In this document: piece by piece, positions 44,690 through 54,954 of the stretch | How positions within the stretch are numbered: position 1 is the first letter of the stretch | How the letters are laid out: each line of letters starts with the position of its first letter | Origin: Bombyx mori | Taxonomy: Eukaryota > Arthropoda > Insecta > Lepidoptera > Bombycidae | DNA: 64,000 nucleotides | Reading direction: 5' to 3' | Assembly: GCF_030269925.1 (NCBI RefSeq) | Contig: NC_085133.1 | Location: 5,104,001-5,168,000, forward strand | The notes under the pieces: generated by a model | Seen by the model: only the letters and a program-made list of their open reading frames with translations | Told to the model about the DNA's origin: nothing | The model's database searches: none | Program-made: the position numbers and the translations under genes

Positions 44690-44927
44690 CTTATATAGTC
44701 GGAATCTCGGAAACGGCTCCAACGATTTTCATAAAATTTAGTATACAGGGGATTTCGGGGGCGATAAATCGATCTAGCTACGATTTATTTTCAGAAAATG
44801 TTGTTTTATTCGTGTTTTCAATAATCAACTCTTCCCGAAATCTATTGGCGAATAATAATACTATTTTTCTTAATTGAGGGCAACTAACCAAGATGGCGTT
44901 ATAAAAAAAAAACCGGTCATCATCTAG
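44690..44927. repeat. Possible dispersed repeat ending CTAG
   Basis: GGAATCTCGGAAACGGCTCC and GGGGGCGATAAATCGATCTAG look like a widespread lepidopteran repeat from memory, and the block ends CTAG|T. No second copy occurs in the window, so support is weak. Confidence 0.25.
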
Positions 44928-44928
44928 T

Positions 44929-44979
44929 TATAGTATATATATTATTATAGTATATATATTATTATAGTATATATATTAT
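44929..44979. repeat. Three 17-bp tandem units
   Basis: TATAGTATATATATTAT repeated three times without change. Confidence 0.85.
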
Positions 44980-45007
44980 TAAAAGACTTAAAATAAAGAT
45001 TATTTAC

Positions 45008-46213
45008 TTAAATTTTCCCGTCTATAAACCCGCGTGGGTCAGGGCCATTCCAATTGACGGTGTCCCCGTTATGCCATATGTACAGACCGCCGGTTTTTGA
45101 ATTGAGTGCTATTTCCGTCACCAATTTCGCGGCTTGTTCCGGACTAACGTTTCCGGCTCCTCTTGTCATGTCCGACATCACGTAGCCTGGATGCACGCAA
45201 TTCACGATAATACCTGAGAGGTGATGTCAAAATAATAGGTAACTATGAAATTTAAAAATATATTAATTGAGAGCTGAATAAGAACTGATTTGGACTAATC
45301 TTTCTTTTTCTTCTTTTTACAATAATACAATCGATTTTCTGCAACGCTATTGCTACCAGCTTCGAGTTTATTTTATCAATTATTTTAAATGATCATATAT
45401 TATTATGTACTTTTTACAGTTGCAAAATAGTTTTTCAAATAAAGTTTCAATACTTTAAACGAAACCTGCGTATCAAAATGAGTAGAATATCGGCTGTGTG
45501 TACCTACACATGTGTAGCTAACTTCTGCAAGTAAATTGATTAAAAAAATATATAAATTTTAATATATCCAAAAACATACCGTTGGATGATAATTTTCTAT
45601 TGAGTATAAACGTATATGCATTAACTCCTACTTTTGAAATAACGTAAGGCGAATCTCCCCAGCCTTCATCTATTTCTTCATTGTTCTTTACAGCTTCCAT
45701 ATAGTTGCGCATCAATAAATTGAGTTCGTTTAGTGTCAAATTTTCGCACATGAATCTTTTTCGTAAATCTGCCGAGGGGATTCTTGAGAGGTGCCCGGAA
45801 GAACTTGAAACGTTAATGATTTTCCCGCCTTCTTTGACGCAAGGCAATATTGCTTCACAGAAATTAACCAACGCAAAGTAGTTAGTTAAAATTGTCTGTT
45901 CAGCTTGAAATAATTTTGGTTCCTTTGCATCTTTTAAAAACAGTATGCCGGCGTTGTTAATCAAAATCTCAACACGCTTGTTTTGAATGTAAGATGCAAA
46001 TCTTTGGACACTCTGAGGGTCGGATACGTCTAATTGATGATATTCTGGTTTTAGTCCTAATTTTCTCAGTATTTCACATGCTTCATTTCCACGGGTTTCG
46101 TCACGTGATGTAAGATATACAGTACCTTTAAAATTTTCACAAAGATCTTTCACTATAGCAAATCCTAATCCTTTATTAGCACCCGTAACAATTGCTATAT
46201 AATCGTTTGACAT
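45008..46213 (-). CDS. Carbonyl reductase (NADPH)-like short-chain dehydrogenase
   Basis: Two exons, 46213-45580 and 45213-45008, join across a GT/AG intron to 279 residues, close to the usual length of the CBR1 group. Visible SDR features are the cofactor glycine motif TGANKGLG (residues 10-17), NNAG, the catalytic Ser in NVSSSSG and the catalytic YVISK (YxxxK). The insertion between Ser and Tyr (an helix of about 40 residues with MRNYMEAV) is typical of monomeric carbonyl reductases. Exon 2 supplies NCVHPGYVMSDMTRG and the C-terminus. The family reduces aldehydes and ketones with NADPH in the cytosol. The particular substrate cannot be told. Confidence 0.88.
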
Positions 46214-46758
46214 GTTTGAAAATTTACATCACAGATGTAGGTATACATACAGTTTTGGAGATATGTTTTTACGTTAAAAATACGTAGAAAAATATTGATA
46301 AGCAGATAACACAAGGTTAAACTATTACAATATACATTGTTTTGTATATATAGATATAGATACCAATATCCATTGGTTGAGTTGTATTTTCGTAATTCAC
46401 TTCACCTACCAGCTATTTTCTATCTATGTTTTAATTATTTAATATTATTTTATTTTATTACTATGAACAGATTTTAACAAAAGTAAGACAGCAAAGGATA
46501 TTTTGTCATAAAAGTCAAGTTTATGTAGTAGGTACCTAGCTTAATAAACAATTACTTTAATAAAGCATATTAAAGATTTATTAGTTTATCAGACGTTAGA
46601 GAGGTTTTAATTGATTTGAGAACGTGTTAAAGTTATTACAATTTTAAGTACATACATTGTGGGCAATTTCTTTTAATTACTTCAGATTTAAATTTGAAAC
46701 GCCTTAGCGCAAATTTCGCCTTAGCGTACAGTCAGTACATAATCGTCAGATAGTCAGA
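46214..46758. other. AT-rich region upstream of the carbonyl reductase
   Basis: No ORF or repeat was recognised. It probably contains the promoter of the minus-strand gene. Confidence 0.4.
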
Positions 46759-46768
46759 TAAGTATTTA

Positions 46769-46851
46769 GCCAACGTCCATACCACGTTGAAAACACCGGT
46801 TCTCGTCCGATCACCGAAGTCAAGCAACGTCGGGCGTGGTCAGTACTTGGA
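46769..46851 (+). pseudogene. Truncated 5S rRNA sequence
   Basis: The 83 bases from GCCAACGTCCATACCACGTT to GGTCAGTACTTGGA follow insect 5S rRNA from its first nucleotide to about position 83. They include the internal-promoter blocks (GTCAAGCAACGTCGGGCGTG region). The last third of 5S is missing and the sequence passes directly into a LINE. Confidence 0.85.
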
Positions 46852-46854
46852 CCA

Positions 46855-47588
46855 CGTCACAGCCGGAGTCCCGCAAGGCTCCGCCCTCTCCCCGTTACTA
46901 TTTAGTTTGTATATCAATGATATACCCCGGTCTCCGGAGACCCATCTGGCGCTCTTCGCCGATGACACCGCCATCTACTACTCGTGTAGGAAGAAGGCGT
47001 TGCTTCATCGACGACTTCAGACCGCAGCTACCACCATGGGACAGTGGTTCCGGAAGTGGCGCATCGACATCAACCCCACGAAAAGCACAGCGGTGCTCTT
47101 CAAAAGGGGTCGCCCTCCGAACACCACGCTGAGCATCCCCCTCCCGACTAGGCGCGTCAACACCTCCGCCCCCGCCGTTCGCCCAATCACGATGTTCGAC
47201 CAGCCCATACCGTGGGCCCCGAAGGTCAAATATTTAGGCGTCACCCTCGACAGTAGGATGACATTCCGCCCCCACATCAAGACGGTACGCGACCGTGCCG
47301 CCTTCATTCTAGGACGTCTCTACCCGATGATATGTAGGCGAAGTAAAATGTCCCTTAGAAATAAGGTGACACTCTACAAAACTTGCATACGCCCCGTCAT
47401 GACCTATGCAAGTGTAGTGTTCGCTCACGCGGCCCGCACTCACTTAAAGTCATTCCAAATCATTCAATCCCGTTTTTGCAGGATAGCCGTCGGAGCCCCG
47501 TGGTTTGTCAGGAACGTCGACCTCCATGACGACCTGGTCTTAGAGTCCATCAGTAAGTATCTTCAGTCGGCGTCGATGCGTCACTTCG
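46855..47588 (+). pseudogene. LINE ORF2 C-terminal part, upstream piece
   Basis: Open RT frame with GVPQGSALSPLLFS, FADDTAIYY, DQPIPWAPKVKYLGVTLDSR and TYASVVFAHAARTH, closely resembling the LINE at 12.8-16.7 kb. The frame is broken after SMRHF by the inserted LINE. The piece after the insertion completes the ORF. Confidence 0.8.
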
Positions 47589-48667
47589 TCGCCGTCGTCG
47601 TCAATGCGTCGATGGTGACTGTTCTGATACCATGACCATTAACGCTGGCGTTCCACAAGGTTCGGTGCTCTCCCCCACGCTTTTCATCCTGTATATCAAT
47701 GACATGCTGTCTATTGATGGCATGCATTGCTATGCGGATGACAGCACGGGGGATGCGCGATATATCGGCCATCAGAGTCTCTCTCGGAGCGTGGTGCAAG
47801 AGAGACGATCAAAACTTGTGTCTGAAGTGGAGAACTCTCTGGGGCGAGTCTCCAAATGGGGTGAATTGAACTTGGTTCAATTCAACCCGTTAAAGACACA
47901 AGTTTGCGCGTTCACTGCGAAGAAGGACCCCTTTGTCATGGCACCGCAATTCCAAGGAGTATCCCTGCAACCTTCCGAGAGTATTGGGATACTTGGGGTC
48001 GACATTTCGAGCGATGTCCAGTTTCGGAGTCATTTGGAAGGCAAAGCCAAGTTGGCGTCCAAAATGCTGGGAGTCCTCAACAGAGCGAAGCGGTACTTCA
48101 CGCCTGGACAAAGGCTTTTGCTTTATAAAGCACAAGTCCGGCCTCGCGTGGAGTACTGCTCCCATCTCTGGGCCGGGGCTCCCAAATACCAGCTTCTTCC
48201 ATTTGACTCCATACAGAGGAGGGCCGTTCGGATTGTCGATAATCCCGGTCTCACGGATCGTTTGGAACCTCTGGGTCTGCGGAGGGACTTCGGTTCCCTC
48301 TGTATTTTGTACCGTATGTTCCATGGGGAGTGCTCTGAGGAATTGTTCGAGATGATACCGGCATCTCGTTTTTACCATCGCACCGCCCGCCACCGGAGTA
48401 GAGTTCATCCATACTACCTGGAGCCACTGCGGTCATCCACAGTGCGTTTCCAGAGGTCTTTTTTGCCACGTACCATCCGGCTATGGAATGAGCTCCCCTC
48501 CACGGTGTTTCCCGAGCGCTATGACATGTCCTTCTTCAAACGAGGCTTGTGGAGAGTATTAAGCGGTAGGCAGCGGCTTGGCTCTGCCCCTGGCATTGCT
48601 GAAGTCCATGGGCGACGGTAACCACTCACCATCAGGTGGGCCGTATGCTCGTCTGCCTACAAGGGCA

Positions 48668-48731
<64 letters not shown>
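47589..48731 (+). mobile_element. Second LINE family (BMC1/L1Bm-like, tentative), nested insertion
   Basis: 5'-truncated in the RT (TINAGVPQGSVLSPTLFILY at 47638, catalytic YADD) with an open frame to 48621, a short 3' end GGGCCGTATGCTCGTCTGCC and about 62 consecutive A residues (48670-48731). It interrupts the chimeric LINE between CACTTCG and AAGCGGCACG. The C-terminal RT part (RSRVHPYYLEPLRSSTVRFQ) recurs at 54955 and, decayed, at 53360. Confidence 0.8.
47632..48621 (+). CDS. Partial reverse transcriptase of the nested LINE
   Basis: The 329-residue frame has no stops: GVPQGSVLSP, CYADDS catalytic box, LGVDISSDVQFRSHL, RPRVEYCSHLWAG, and the C-terminal FLPRTIRLWNELPSTVFPER. These are the RT palm to C-terminal helices of a Jockey/CR1-group LINE. 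Endonuclease and ORF1 are absent owing to 5' truncation, so it cannot transpose alone. Confidence 0.75.
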   Translation: MTINAGVPQGSVLSPTLFILYINDMLSIDGMHCYADDSTGDARYIGHQSLSRSVVQERRSKLVSEVENSLGRVSKWGELNLVQFNPLKTQVCAFTAKKDPFVMAPQFQGVSLQPSESIGILGVDISSDVQFRSHLEGKAKLASKMLGVLNRAKRYFTPGQRLLLYKAQVRPRVEYCSHLWAGAPKYQLLPFDSIQRRAVRIVDNPGLTDRLEPLGLRRDFGSLCILYRMFHGECSEELFEMIPASRFYHRTARHRSRVHPYYLEPLRSSTVRFQRSFLPRTIRLWNELPSTVFPERYDMSFFKRGLWRVLSGRQRLGSAPGIAEVHGRR

Positions 48732-48732
<1 letters not shown>

Positions 48733-49150
48733 CGGCACGACACGAGAACCCTCTCATCGTGGCCGCCGGTAACTACATTCCCGATCCTGCGGACAGAATG
48801 GAAAGCAGTCGACGTCGCCCAAAACACGTCATCTCGGATCCTCCCGATCCACTAACGGTGCTTCTAGGTACTTCAAGCACCGGTCACCGTTCTCGTCGAA
48901 CCCGTCGCTTGCGACGAAGGGCTCGACGAGTAAATTAACTCTCAGACACAGCCCACTGAGTTTCTCGCCGGATCTTCTCAGTGGGTCGCGTTTCCGATCC
49001 GGTGGTAGATTCTGCGAAGCGCGGCTCTTGCTAGGGTTCGTGTTAGCAACGTCATCAGGTTTGAGCCCCTTGAGCTCACCTACAAAAGTTAGGGTTACGC
49101 TGATATAGCCTCTCAAGGCTCTCAGCTTAGGTAGGAAAAAAAAAAAAAAA
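48732..49150 (+). repeat. 3' remainder of the chimeric LINE
   Basis: Continues ORF2 ([20 protein letters not shown]) to a stop near 48937, then 3' UTR and A tail. Confidence 0.8.
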
Positions 49151-49172
49151 TAAGTATTTCGAATCAGATAGG

Positions 49173-50439
49173 TACCGTAAAACAGGGTGATTAGGGACAA
49201 ATCCCAACTTGATGAACATTTCTAAGGTAGGTAGTAGCTGATGTATATACAGGATCAAGATGGCATTCCAGTTTATGCAAAAAAAGCAAAAATAGGTGAT
49301 ATCCCTATTCACTGGAAATTGGGGTTAATGGGGACGAAATTAGTTTCGATAGAGAAATTTGCTAGGGCTGGCGCTACTTGGTTTAATGAATGAATTAATT
49401 TATCTATTTAGTTGCACCAACAAAGTGATCAGTTATATATTATTTATTTATTTATCTGGGTTAAGAGATTAGGTGTGTCGGTTATTCCATGGATTAATTT
49501 GTATAGAAATATACCACCCCTTAGTTTCCTCCGGTTAAGAAGAGAGTCTATATTAAAGTAGCGAAGTAAGTCTCCATAGCTGGGTAACTGCCTACCCAGA
49601 TTGTAGCTGTAAGACAAGTTTTCAACTAAAGACTTATTCCCAATTTCATAAGCTTCTATTGCTGTTTTTAATATTAAGAGATCATATCTTATATAAAGTT
49701 TTGCACTCTTTGATACGTACACGCGAGGCACATCTAAAAATAGAAAACAATACGTAACTGATAATGTAAATATTTGCCAAACAAAAAAAAAAACATTGCA
49801 CTAATAATTAAATAAAAGTTAAATAAAAGTTTTAGAAAGAAACATCATAAATAAACCAAATTCTTACCAACACTTAAAAAAGATTGTTATAACTACATAC
49901 ACAACCCTACAAACTTGTACCGATTTATACTTAACTTGTCCCCATTCAACATATTCTCATCCCAATTGACCATTGACCTCTCTTTCGTAGTTATTTATAC
50001 TTGAGACGTCCCACTTCACCTCACCGGTCATTGTTCTCGTCGAACCCGTCGCTTGCGACGAAGGGCTCAACGAGGTAAATTAACCCACAGACACATTAAA
50101 ACCAATAACAACTGAAACTAGCCTTTATTATATATGAAAGCCCAAACACTAAATAACGTTATAAATCACAGTCGTCTTCTATTATTATCAAATAAAAGAG
50201 AGCAAAGTTTCTAGCACTAAAAAAATTACCACTACAAGAAGTTAATTTGAAATGCGATTTTTTTAAAGTTAGCAGTTAATGCATATTCAGAGTTGCTTTG
50301 TGAACTTTCAACATTCTACTATTACACTACAAAAAATGGAAGATTTTGCAACGAATATAAAACTAATAATGAGCGTCGAAAGATTTCCTGTTTTTTTCCC
50401 CATTCATCTCCCAATCCCTAATCACCCCGTTTTACGGTA
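49173..50439. mobile_element. TIR element of unknown superfamily
   Basis: TACCGTAAAACAGGGTGATT at the left, with GGGA following, is matched by the reverse complement at the right end with one mismatch in about 25. The interior holds a LINE-like fragment (49731-49444) and a short Jockey-like piece at 50030-50095. No transposase was recognised and no clear target duplication seen. Confidence 0.55.
49444..49731 (-). pseudogene. LINE RT C-terminal fragment
   Basis: The 95-codon frame contains LPSYGDLLRYFNIDSLLNRR and RRKLRGGIFLYKLIHG, the pattern near the end of many insect LINE ORFs (SL..RR..., F.YKLI.G). No catalytic motif remains. It lies inside the TIR element. Confidence 0.45.
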
Positions 50440-50447
50440 ATTGTTTT

Positions 50448-50870
50448 TTTTTAAGAGATTTTATGACCTGGTAACTGAGACCTTTAAGTCATGTCTTATT
50501 TTAATTTATATTATTCATATTTTTATGAAAAATGATATTATGGAGTGAAATGTAATGAATATGATTAATTTGAGACACTAATCAACTGGGATGAAATTAA
50601 ATGAAATGAATTGAGATGATATGGGATGAAATATAATCTCAGTAAAATGGTGGTCAATCTACTGAGACTTTTTCATTTGACTTTTTGGAGGATCCCGAGA
50701 AGTGAAGTCCAGCGGCTTTGTTTCATTTTCCCACATTTGTGCACTTTCACAGATATTAAACAGTTAATAAACCACCATTATTACACATTTAAACCCGAAG
50801 AAACACTAAATAGACAAAATAAAACAAATCACACAATTTCACTTTTCGCGTTCCCGCCAAAAAGTTCACG
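50448..50870. repeat. Dispersed repeat shared with 39211-39565
   Basis: Same block order as the 39-kb copy. Class unknown. Confidence 0.6.
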
Positions 50871-51222
50871 GTAATTGTTAAATTACTAAACCATAGACAA
50901 TGAGAGAACGTGTCATAGAAAAGACATTTGAATGCTTTTTTTTGTAATGCTAATGTAAGTCATGTGCTGGTGCTTGTATGTAATGAGGTTAAGTCACTGA
51001 ACTATGGGTTAAAGTTAATACCATTTGATAAAGATTTTGCCACATAGATAATGACACTTCCCTAGTTTAAAAAATACAATTAGAAAATGGTATACAACGC
51101 CATCTGTTAAAGACTTATAAAAACTCAAAGACAGCAACAAATATTATTATGTACCTACAACAGTTACTTATCGATTGAAGTGCGATAAAGTATCCTACCT
51201 TCTCCGTCAATAGTGGCGGCAG

Positions 51223-51230
51223 TTCTAGAA
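51223..51230 (+). promoter_or_regulatory. Possible heat shock element half-pair
   Basis: TTCTAGAA (inverted nGAAn units) lies 17 bases before the ATG of the small heat shock protein. The position inside a probable leader and the lack of a third unit make it weak. Confidence 0.25.
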
Positions 51231-51246
51231 CACACCATTACCAATA

Positions 51247-51663
51247 ATGCTACAATTAAGTAAACCATCAAACTTTGGGGACGAATTTGTACTTCGTTCT
51301 GTTGATTGGCTCGAGAACCTTCCATGGCACGACGGAAATATTGTGAAAACACAAAAAGACAGATTGGAGATCAATTTACTGGTTAAAGATTTTGCCGCTG
51401 AACAAATTCAGGTAAAGGTCGCCGATGATTTTATTGTGATTGAAGCGAAACACGAAGAAAAGAAAGACGAACAGGGATTCATATCTAGACACTTTGTGAG
51501 AAAATATAAGTTGCCTCAGGGAAGTCAGCCCAACAAAATCACATCAACGCTATCGGCTGATGGTGTGTTGAAAATAGTGGTGCCAAAAGAAACGGCTGTT
51601 TTGAAAGATACTGCGATACCTGTGGCATACGAGGACTCAAAGAAGCCAAATTCGAAATTATGA
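51247..51663 (+). CDS. Small heat shock protein (alpha-crystallin domain), intronless
   Basis: The 138-residue frame opens with MLQLSKPSNFGDEFVLRSVD, a short N-terminal arm. The alpha-crystallin beta-sandwich follows, about 30-115: RLEINLLVKDFAAEQIQVKV, IVIEAKHEEKKDEQGF, the conserved FVRKYKLPQG and LSADGVLKIVVPKE. It is shorter than most insect sHSPs (about 170-200), with a brief C-terminal tail and no clear I-x-I/V oligomer motif beyond AIPVAYE. The family holds unfolding proteins in soluble oligomers, usually in the cytosol. Lack of introns is common in the family and suits rapid induction. The first ATG of the frame is taken as start. Confidence 0.88.
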   Translation: MLQLSKPSNFGDEFVLRSVDWLENLPWHDGNIVKTQKDRLEINLLVKDFAAEQIQVKVADDFIVIEAKHEEKKDEQGFISRHFVRKYKLPQGSQPNKITSTLSADGVLKIVVPKETAVLKDTAIPVAYEDSKKPNSKL

Positions 51664-51724
51664 ATGAAAAAAAAGGAAATTTAATAATGAATATTTTCTT
51701 GGTTTTCCACGATTCGTAGACACA

Positions 51725-51730
51725 AATAAA
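51725..51730 (+). terminator. Polyadenylation signal AATAAA of the sHSP gene
   Basis: AATAAA about 60 bases after the stop. Confidence 0.6.
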
Positions 51731-52448
51731 AGTACTTTTCCGGTTTAATCTTGCATTCTTTTATTGTTACATACATACTGACGTTTTGAATAATTTAAAG
51801 TTTTTTTTGGTCAGAACCCAGTTTTGTTAGTTAGTTTGGTTAGTACTTAACGAATTATATCGACGAATAGCAATTAGTTGAGTTAACATAAAACATGCAC
51901 ATAAAAAGTAGTTTTAATAACGAATAATAATCCTTGTGAAATCACTTTTTTTACTTGTTATAATAGCCGGCAAACTTCTTGAGCATTTGTCGACGTAGTG
52001 GGGGTAAGTTTGCGCATGGTACACTCACGTGCAAAAACATTATGTACTCTGCGTCATAATGCAATTAAATTATTAAAATCAACATATGTATTTATTTATA
52101 TATTTATTAGAACATCAACAAAAAATATAGGTTAATAATTGTAATAATTTAATCTTGGGGTAAAATTGATATTCCTTCTATTAAGTCAAAACTAGAGCTG
52201 TTGCCAGGTCTTGGTTCAGTTGAAGCGAAGCTGGTATTTGTAATTTTTTTTTTCGTTATCATAATCTTGACCATCATCATCACTTTTTATCACCCGAGTT
52301 GCTATCATCGTGATGAGTCGACATAGGGATCATCGGTGTAGTTTACAACTCGGTCGGTTCGGTCTACTTTTTTGTCTATAATTAATTATTTTTTGAAGAT
52401 ATTCGATTCGTAGTAATCGAATGTAACTTTTTTCAATTAACAGCTTCC

Positions 52449-52449
<1 letters not shown>

Positions 52450-52484
<35 letters not shown>

Positions 52485-52592
52485 TGCCTTTGTAGGCAGA
52501 CGAGCATACGGCCTACCTGATGGTGAGTGGTCACCGTCGCTCATGGACGTCAGCAATGCCAGGGGCAGAGCCAAGCCGCTGCCTACCATATA
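52450..52592 (-). repeat. BMC1/L1Bm-like LINE 3' end with long A tail
   Basis: 33 T followed by ATTGCCTTTGTAGGCAGACG and GCAATGCCAGGGGCAGAGCC, the reverse of 48570-48731. It interrupts the transposase fragment. Confidence 0.75.
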
Positions 52593-53017
52593 TTTTCTGT
52601 TTTTTTTCCATCTGAAGCCTAGCTCTTTCATAATTCGTCGTAAACTTCATACCGAGCCATTAAAATTTATATCTTCTTTAAATTTTTCGAAGCCTTTCTA
52701 CGGTACGGAGTTTCGCTGCTTGTTATGTAGTTATTATGATTACATCTTTTTATTACAGATTGAACGAAACTATCCATTCCGGTAAATTTCTTCTTCCCTG
52801 ATCTTTTCTTACCCGGAGTCCGAAACACGGCGAGCAAGCCAGAGCCTTTAGCTTCGTTAATAATGCACCTAACAGCACTCACGGATGTTTTTGTTGCTTC
52901 CGAAGTCTGTTTTACTTTTTCTATATCATTCTTCCCCTGTTTTATAATGAAGCAATATACGTCGTGCACAACTTTTCTACCCTTTCTTTTGAATACTACA
53001 CCAGTTTGTCGCGGCAT
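52593..53017 (-). pseudogene. DNA transposase N-terminal HTH fragment
   Basis: The frame from an ATG at 53017 reads MPRQTGVVFKRKGRKVVHDV, with the helix-turn-helix-like SEATKTSVSAVRCIINEAKG, then RTPGKKRSGKKKFTGMDSF. A further conserved piece, KELGFRWKKN, follows in another frame near 52625-52600. This order (HTH, TPGK.R..KK..TG.D.F, LGFRWKK) is that of a family of insect DDE transposases related to Tc1/mariner. The catalytic core is missing beyond the LINE tail insertion, and at least one frameshift is present, so it is inactive. Confidence 0.55.
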
Positions 53018-53359
53018 AGTGTATTTTTTATAAAAAATCAACAAACACTCAACAAATAGCAATGGCAACAAAGTCAACAAGCAATTATAACAAATAACTT
53101 AACGATTAATAACGATAGACTTTTCACTGTACGCAAGCGTACTTTTGGGAGCAAGCGGAACGAAGGCGCGGTGCGGGACGCAAGGTTCGACTGATCTACC
53201 AATAACGCGCTCGATACGATTTCCCCTGCCGTCGCGCCTAACCTCACCACCAAAGTGATCTAAAATTCGGTTCTGCGCAGTCAAGGTCATTTGCTCACGA
53301 AGTTTGCCGGTTACTATACCGATCTTGGAACATTAAAGGTATTATAAGACAATATTGAC

Positions 53360-53650
53360 GCGTTTTATTTTTTTCATTGCCTTAGTATAATTAATTAGTC
53401 ATCGACGTCACCAATACCATAGGCAGCAGAGCCAAGTGGCTGCTCACTGCTGAGTACTCTCCGCAAGTCTAGTTGAAGAACAAGTCATAGCGCTTGGGAA
53501 TCATCGTGGGAGTTCATTACAAAGCCGAATGGTACGTGGTAGAAAAGTGCTCTGGGAACGGATGAATGTAGTGTTTCCAGGTATCCAGTATGGGTGAATT
53601 CTGCTCCGGTGTCGGGCGGCGCGATGACAAAAACGAGATGACTGGATGGA
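53360..53650 (-). repeat. Decayed BMC1/L1Bm-like LINE 3' region
   Basis: In shifting frames it matches the C-terminal RT part and 3' end of 47589-48731 (CATCGCGCCGCCCGACACCGG, CATTCGGCT). Confidence 0.55.
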
Positions 53651-53667
53651 CTGGACTGGGACTCCAT

Positions 53668-53742
53668 ACAAATTTGAGTTAACTTTTTCGCTATCGAGAA
53701 CGTTAAAAAGCTCGTACTAAGCACACTGCTTATTAGAGCAAA
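53668..53742. repeat. MITE-like repeat, right end (copy 3)
   Basis: CCATACAAATTTGAGTTAAC to GCTCGTACTAAGCACACTG, as in 6291-6460. Confidence 0.55.
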
Positions 53743-54009
53743 TCCTTAATCCAGGCGTGAAGTAACACTTTGATCTCAATTATGGTGTTCTGATGTTGAT
53801 TTTAATAAAAATGAGAAAAACGCGATGTACCTACGTAGTAAAATTTTAATTTTTGGTTTTAGGGGAAATACCCCTGGGGCAGGGCAAATTGTTTGTCGAA
53901 CAGATGGCCATTGACGCCAAAAAATTCTCGAGTGGTGACTGAGTATCGTCGGTCATAGCGTGGGTAAGCCTTCCATAAGGTGGACCGACGACCTGGGTCA
54001 TGCGAACCC

Positions 54010-54325
54010 CCCTTTTTTCCTACCTATGCTGATAGCCTTGAGAGGCTATTTCAGCATCTTTTAGACGTGTAGGTGAGCTCACGGGGCTCAAACCGGGTGT
54101 GTTGCTAACACTGGCCCTAGCAAGAGCAGTGCTTTGCAAATTCTACCACCGAATCAGAAACCTGACCCACTGAGAAGATCCGGCGAGAAACTCAGTGGGC
54201 TGTGTCTATGGGTTAATTCAGTCGTCGAGCCCTTCATCGCAAGCGACGGGTTCGATGAGAACGGTGACCGGTGCTTGAGGTACCTAAAAGCACCTTTAAT
54301 GGATCGGGGGGATCTCTAATGACGT
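54010..54325 (-). repeat. Jockey-like LINE 3' fragment
   Basis: T-run, CTATGCTGATAGCCTTGAGA to the ORF2 tail around AGCACCTTTAATGGATCGGG. Confidence 0.75.
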
Positions 54326-54709
54326 GAAATCCCCTAGTAGATGCATGTAGGCCCATGTCTAGCAGTGGGGCCGTCTGTGGACTAACAGAATAAATATAAT
54401 GAATTTTACTTAATAGGTTTTCTGAAAACTATCTTATCGTAACACAGATCTGAGTGAAATAATCACACACTCTGTATAAATATTTACAATTTGATTGTCT
54501 TCGTCATGTTACCTTTTTGACACAATCTAAAGCGAAGACTGGCAAGACCTCTTCCCCCGCGTCGTCAGACCGTGGACTACGCGCGTCTGCTGATTATGGT
54601 TTATACCGGAACCTTGATAATTTTGTAATGTTCCGTCTACGTAAATGCAGTTAGAGATTGATTGTTCTTTTCACACGACATCGTGCCTAAAGGTACATGG
54701 TGGCATTTA

Positions 54710-54903
54710 CGAGCCCACTGAGTTTCTCGCCGGATCTTCTCAGTGGGTCGCGTTTCTGATCCGGTTGTAGATTCTGCGAAGCACTGCTCTTGCTAGGGCC
54801 AGTGCTAGCAACATTCCCGGCTTAAGCCCCGTGAGCTCACCTACACGTCAAGGAAAAGCTGAAATAGCCTCTCAAGGCTATCAGCATAGGTAGAAAAAAA
54901 AGG
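54710..54903 (+). repeat. Jockey-like LINE 3' fragment
   Basis: GCCCACTGAGTTTCTCGCCG to CTATCAGCATAGGTAGAAAA, in the opposite orientation to 54010-54325. Confidence 0.75.
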
Positions 54904-54954
54904 CATTTACGTTGTGATGTATATGAGCTTTATTAATAACTTAACATCATGTAG

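Larger units (their letters stand above)
46768..49150 (+). mobile_element. 5S rRNA/Jockey-like LINE chimeric insertion
   Basis: The 5S head joins a 5'-truncated LINE just upstream of GVPQGSALSPLLFSLYINDI. ORF2 runs to 47588, is interrupted by a second LINE (47589-48731), resumes at 48732 ([17 protein letters not shown]) and ends in a 3' UTR with 15 A (49136-49150). TAAGTATTT flanks the whole at 46759-46767 and 49151-49159, so 5S and LINE were inserted together. Confidence 0.8.

Noticed and set aside
46769..46851. A functional 5S rRNA gene
   Set aside because: It lacks the last third of 5S and any T-run terminator and runs into a LINE with shared target duplication.
53099..53290. Short minus-strand ORF next to the transposase fragment
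   Set aside because: No similarity recognised and no link to the transposase frame.
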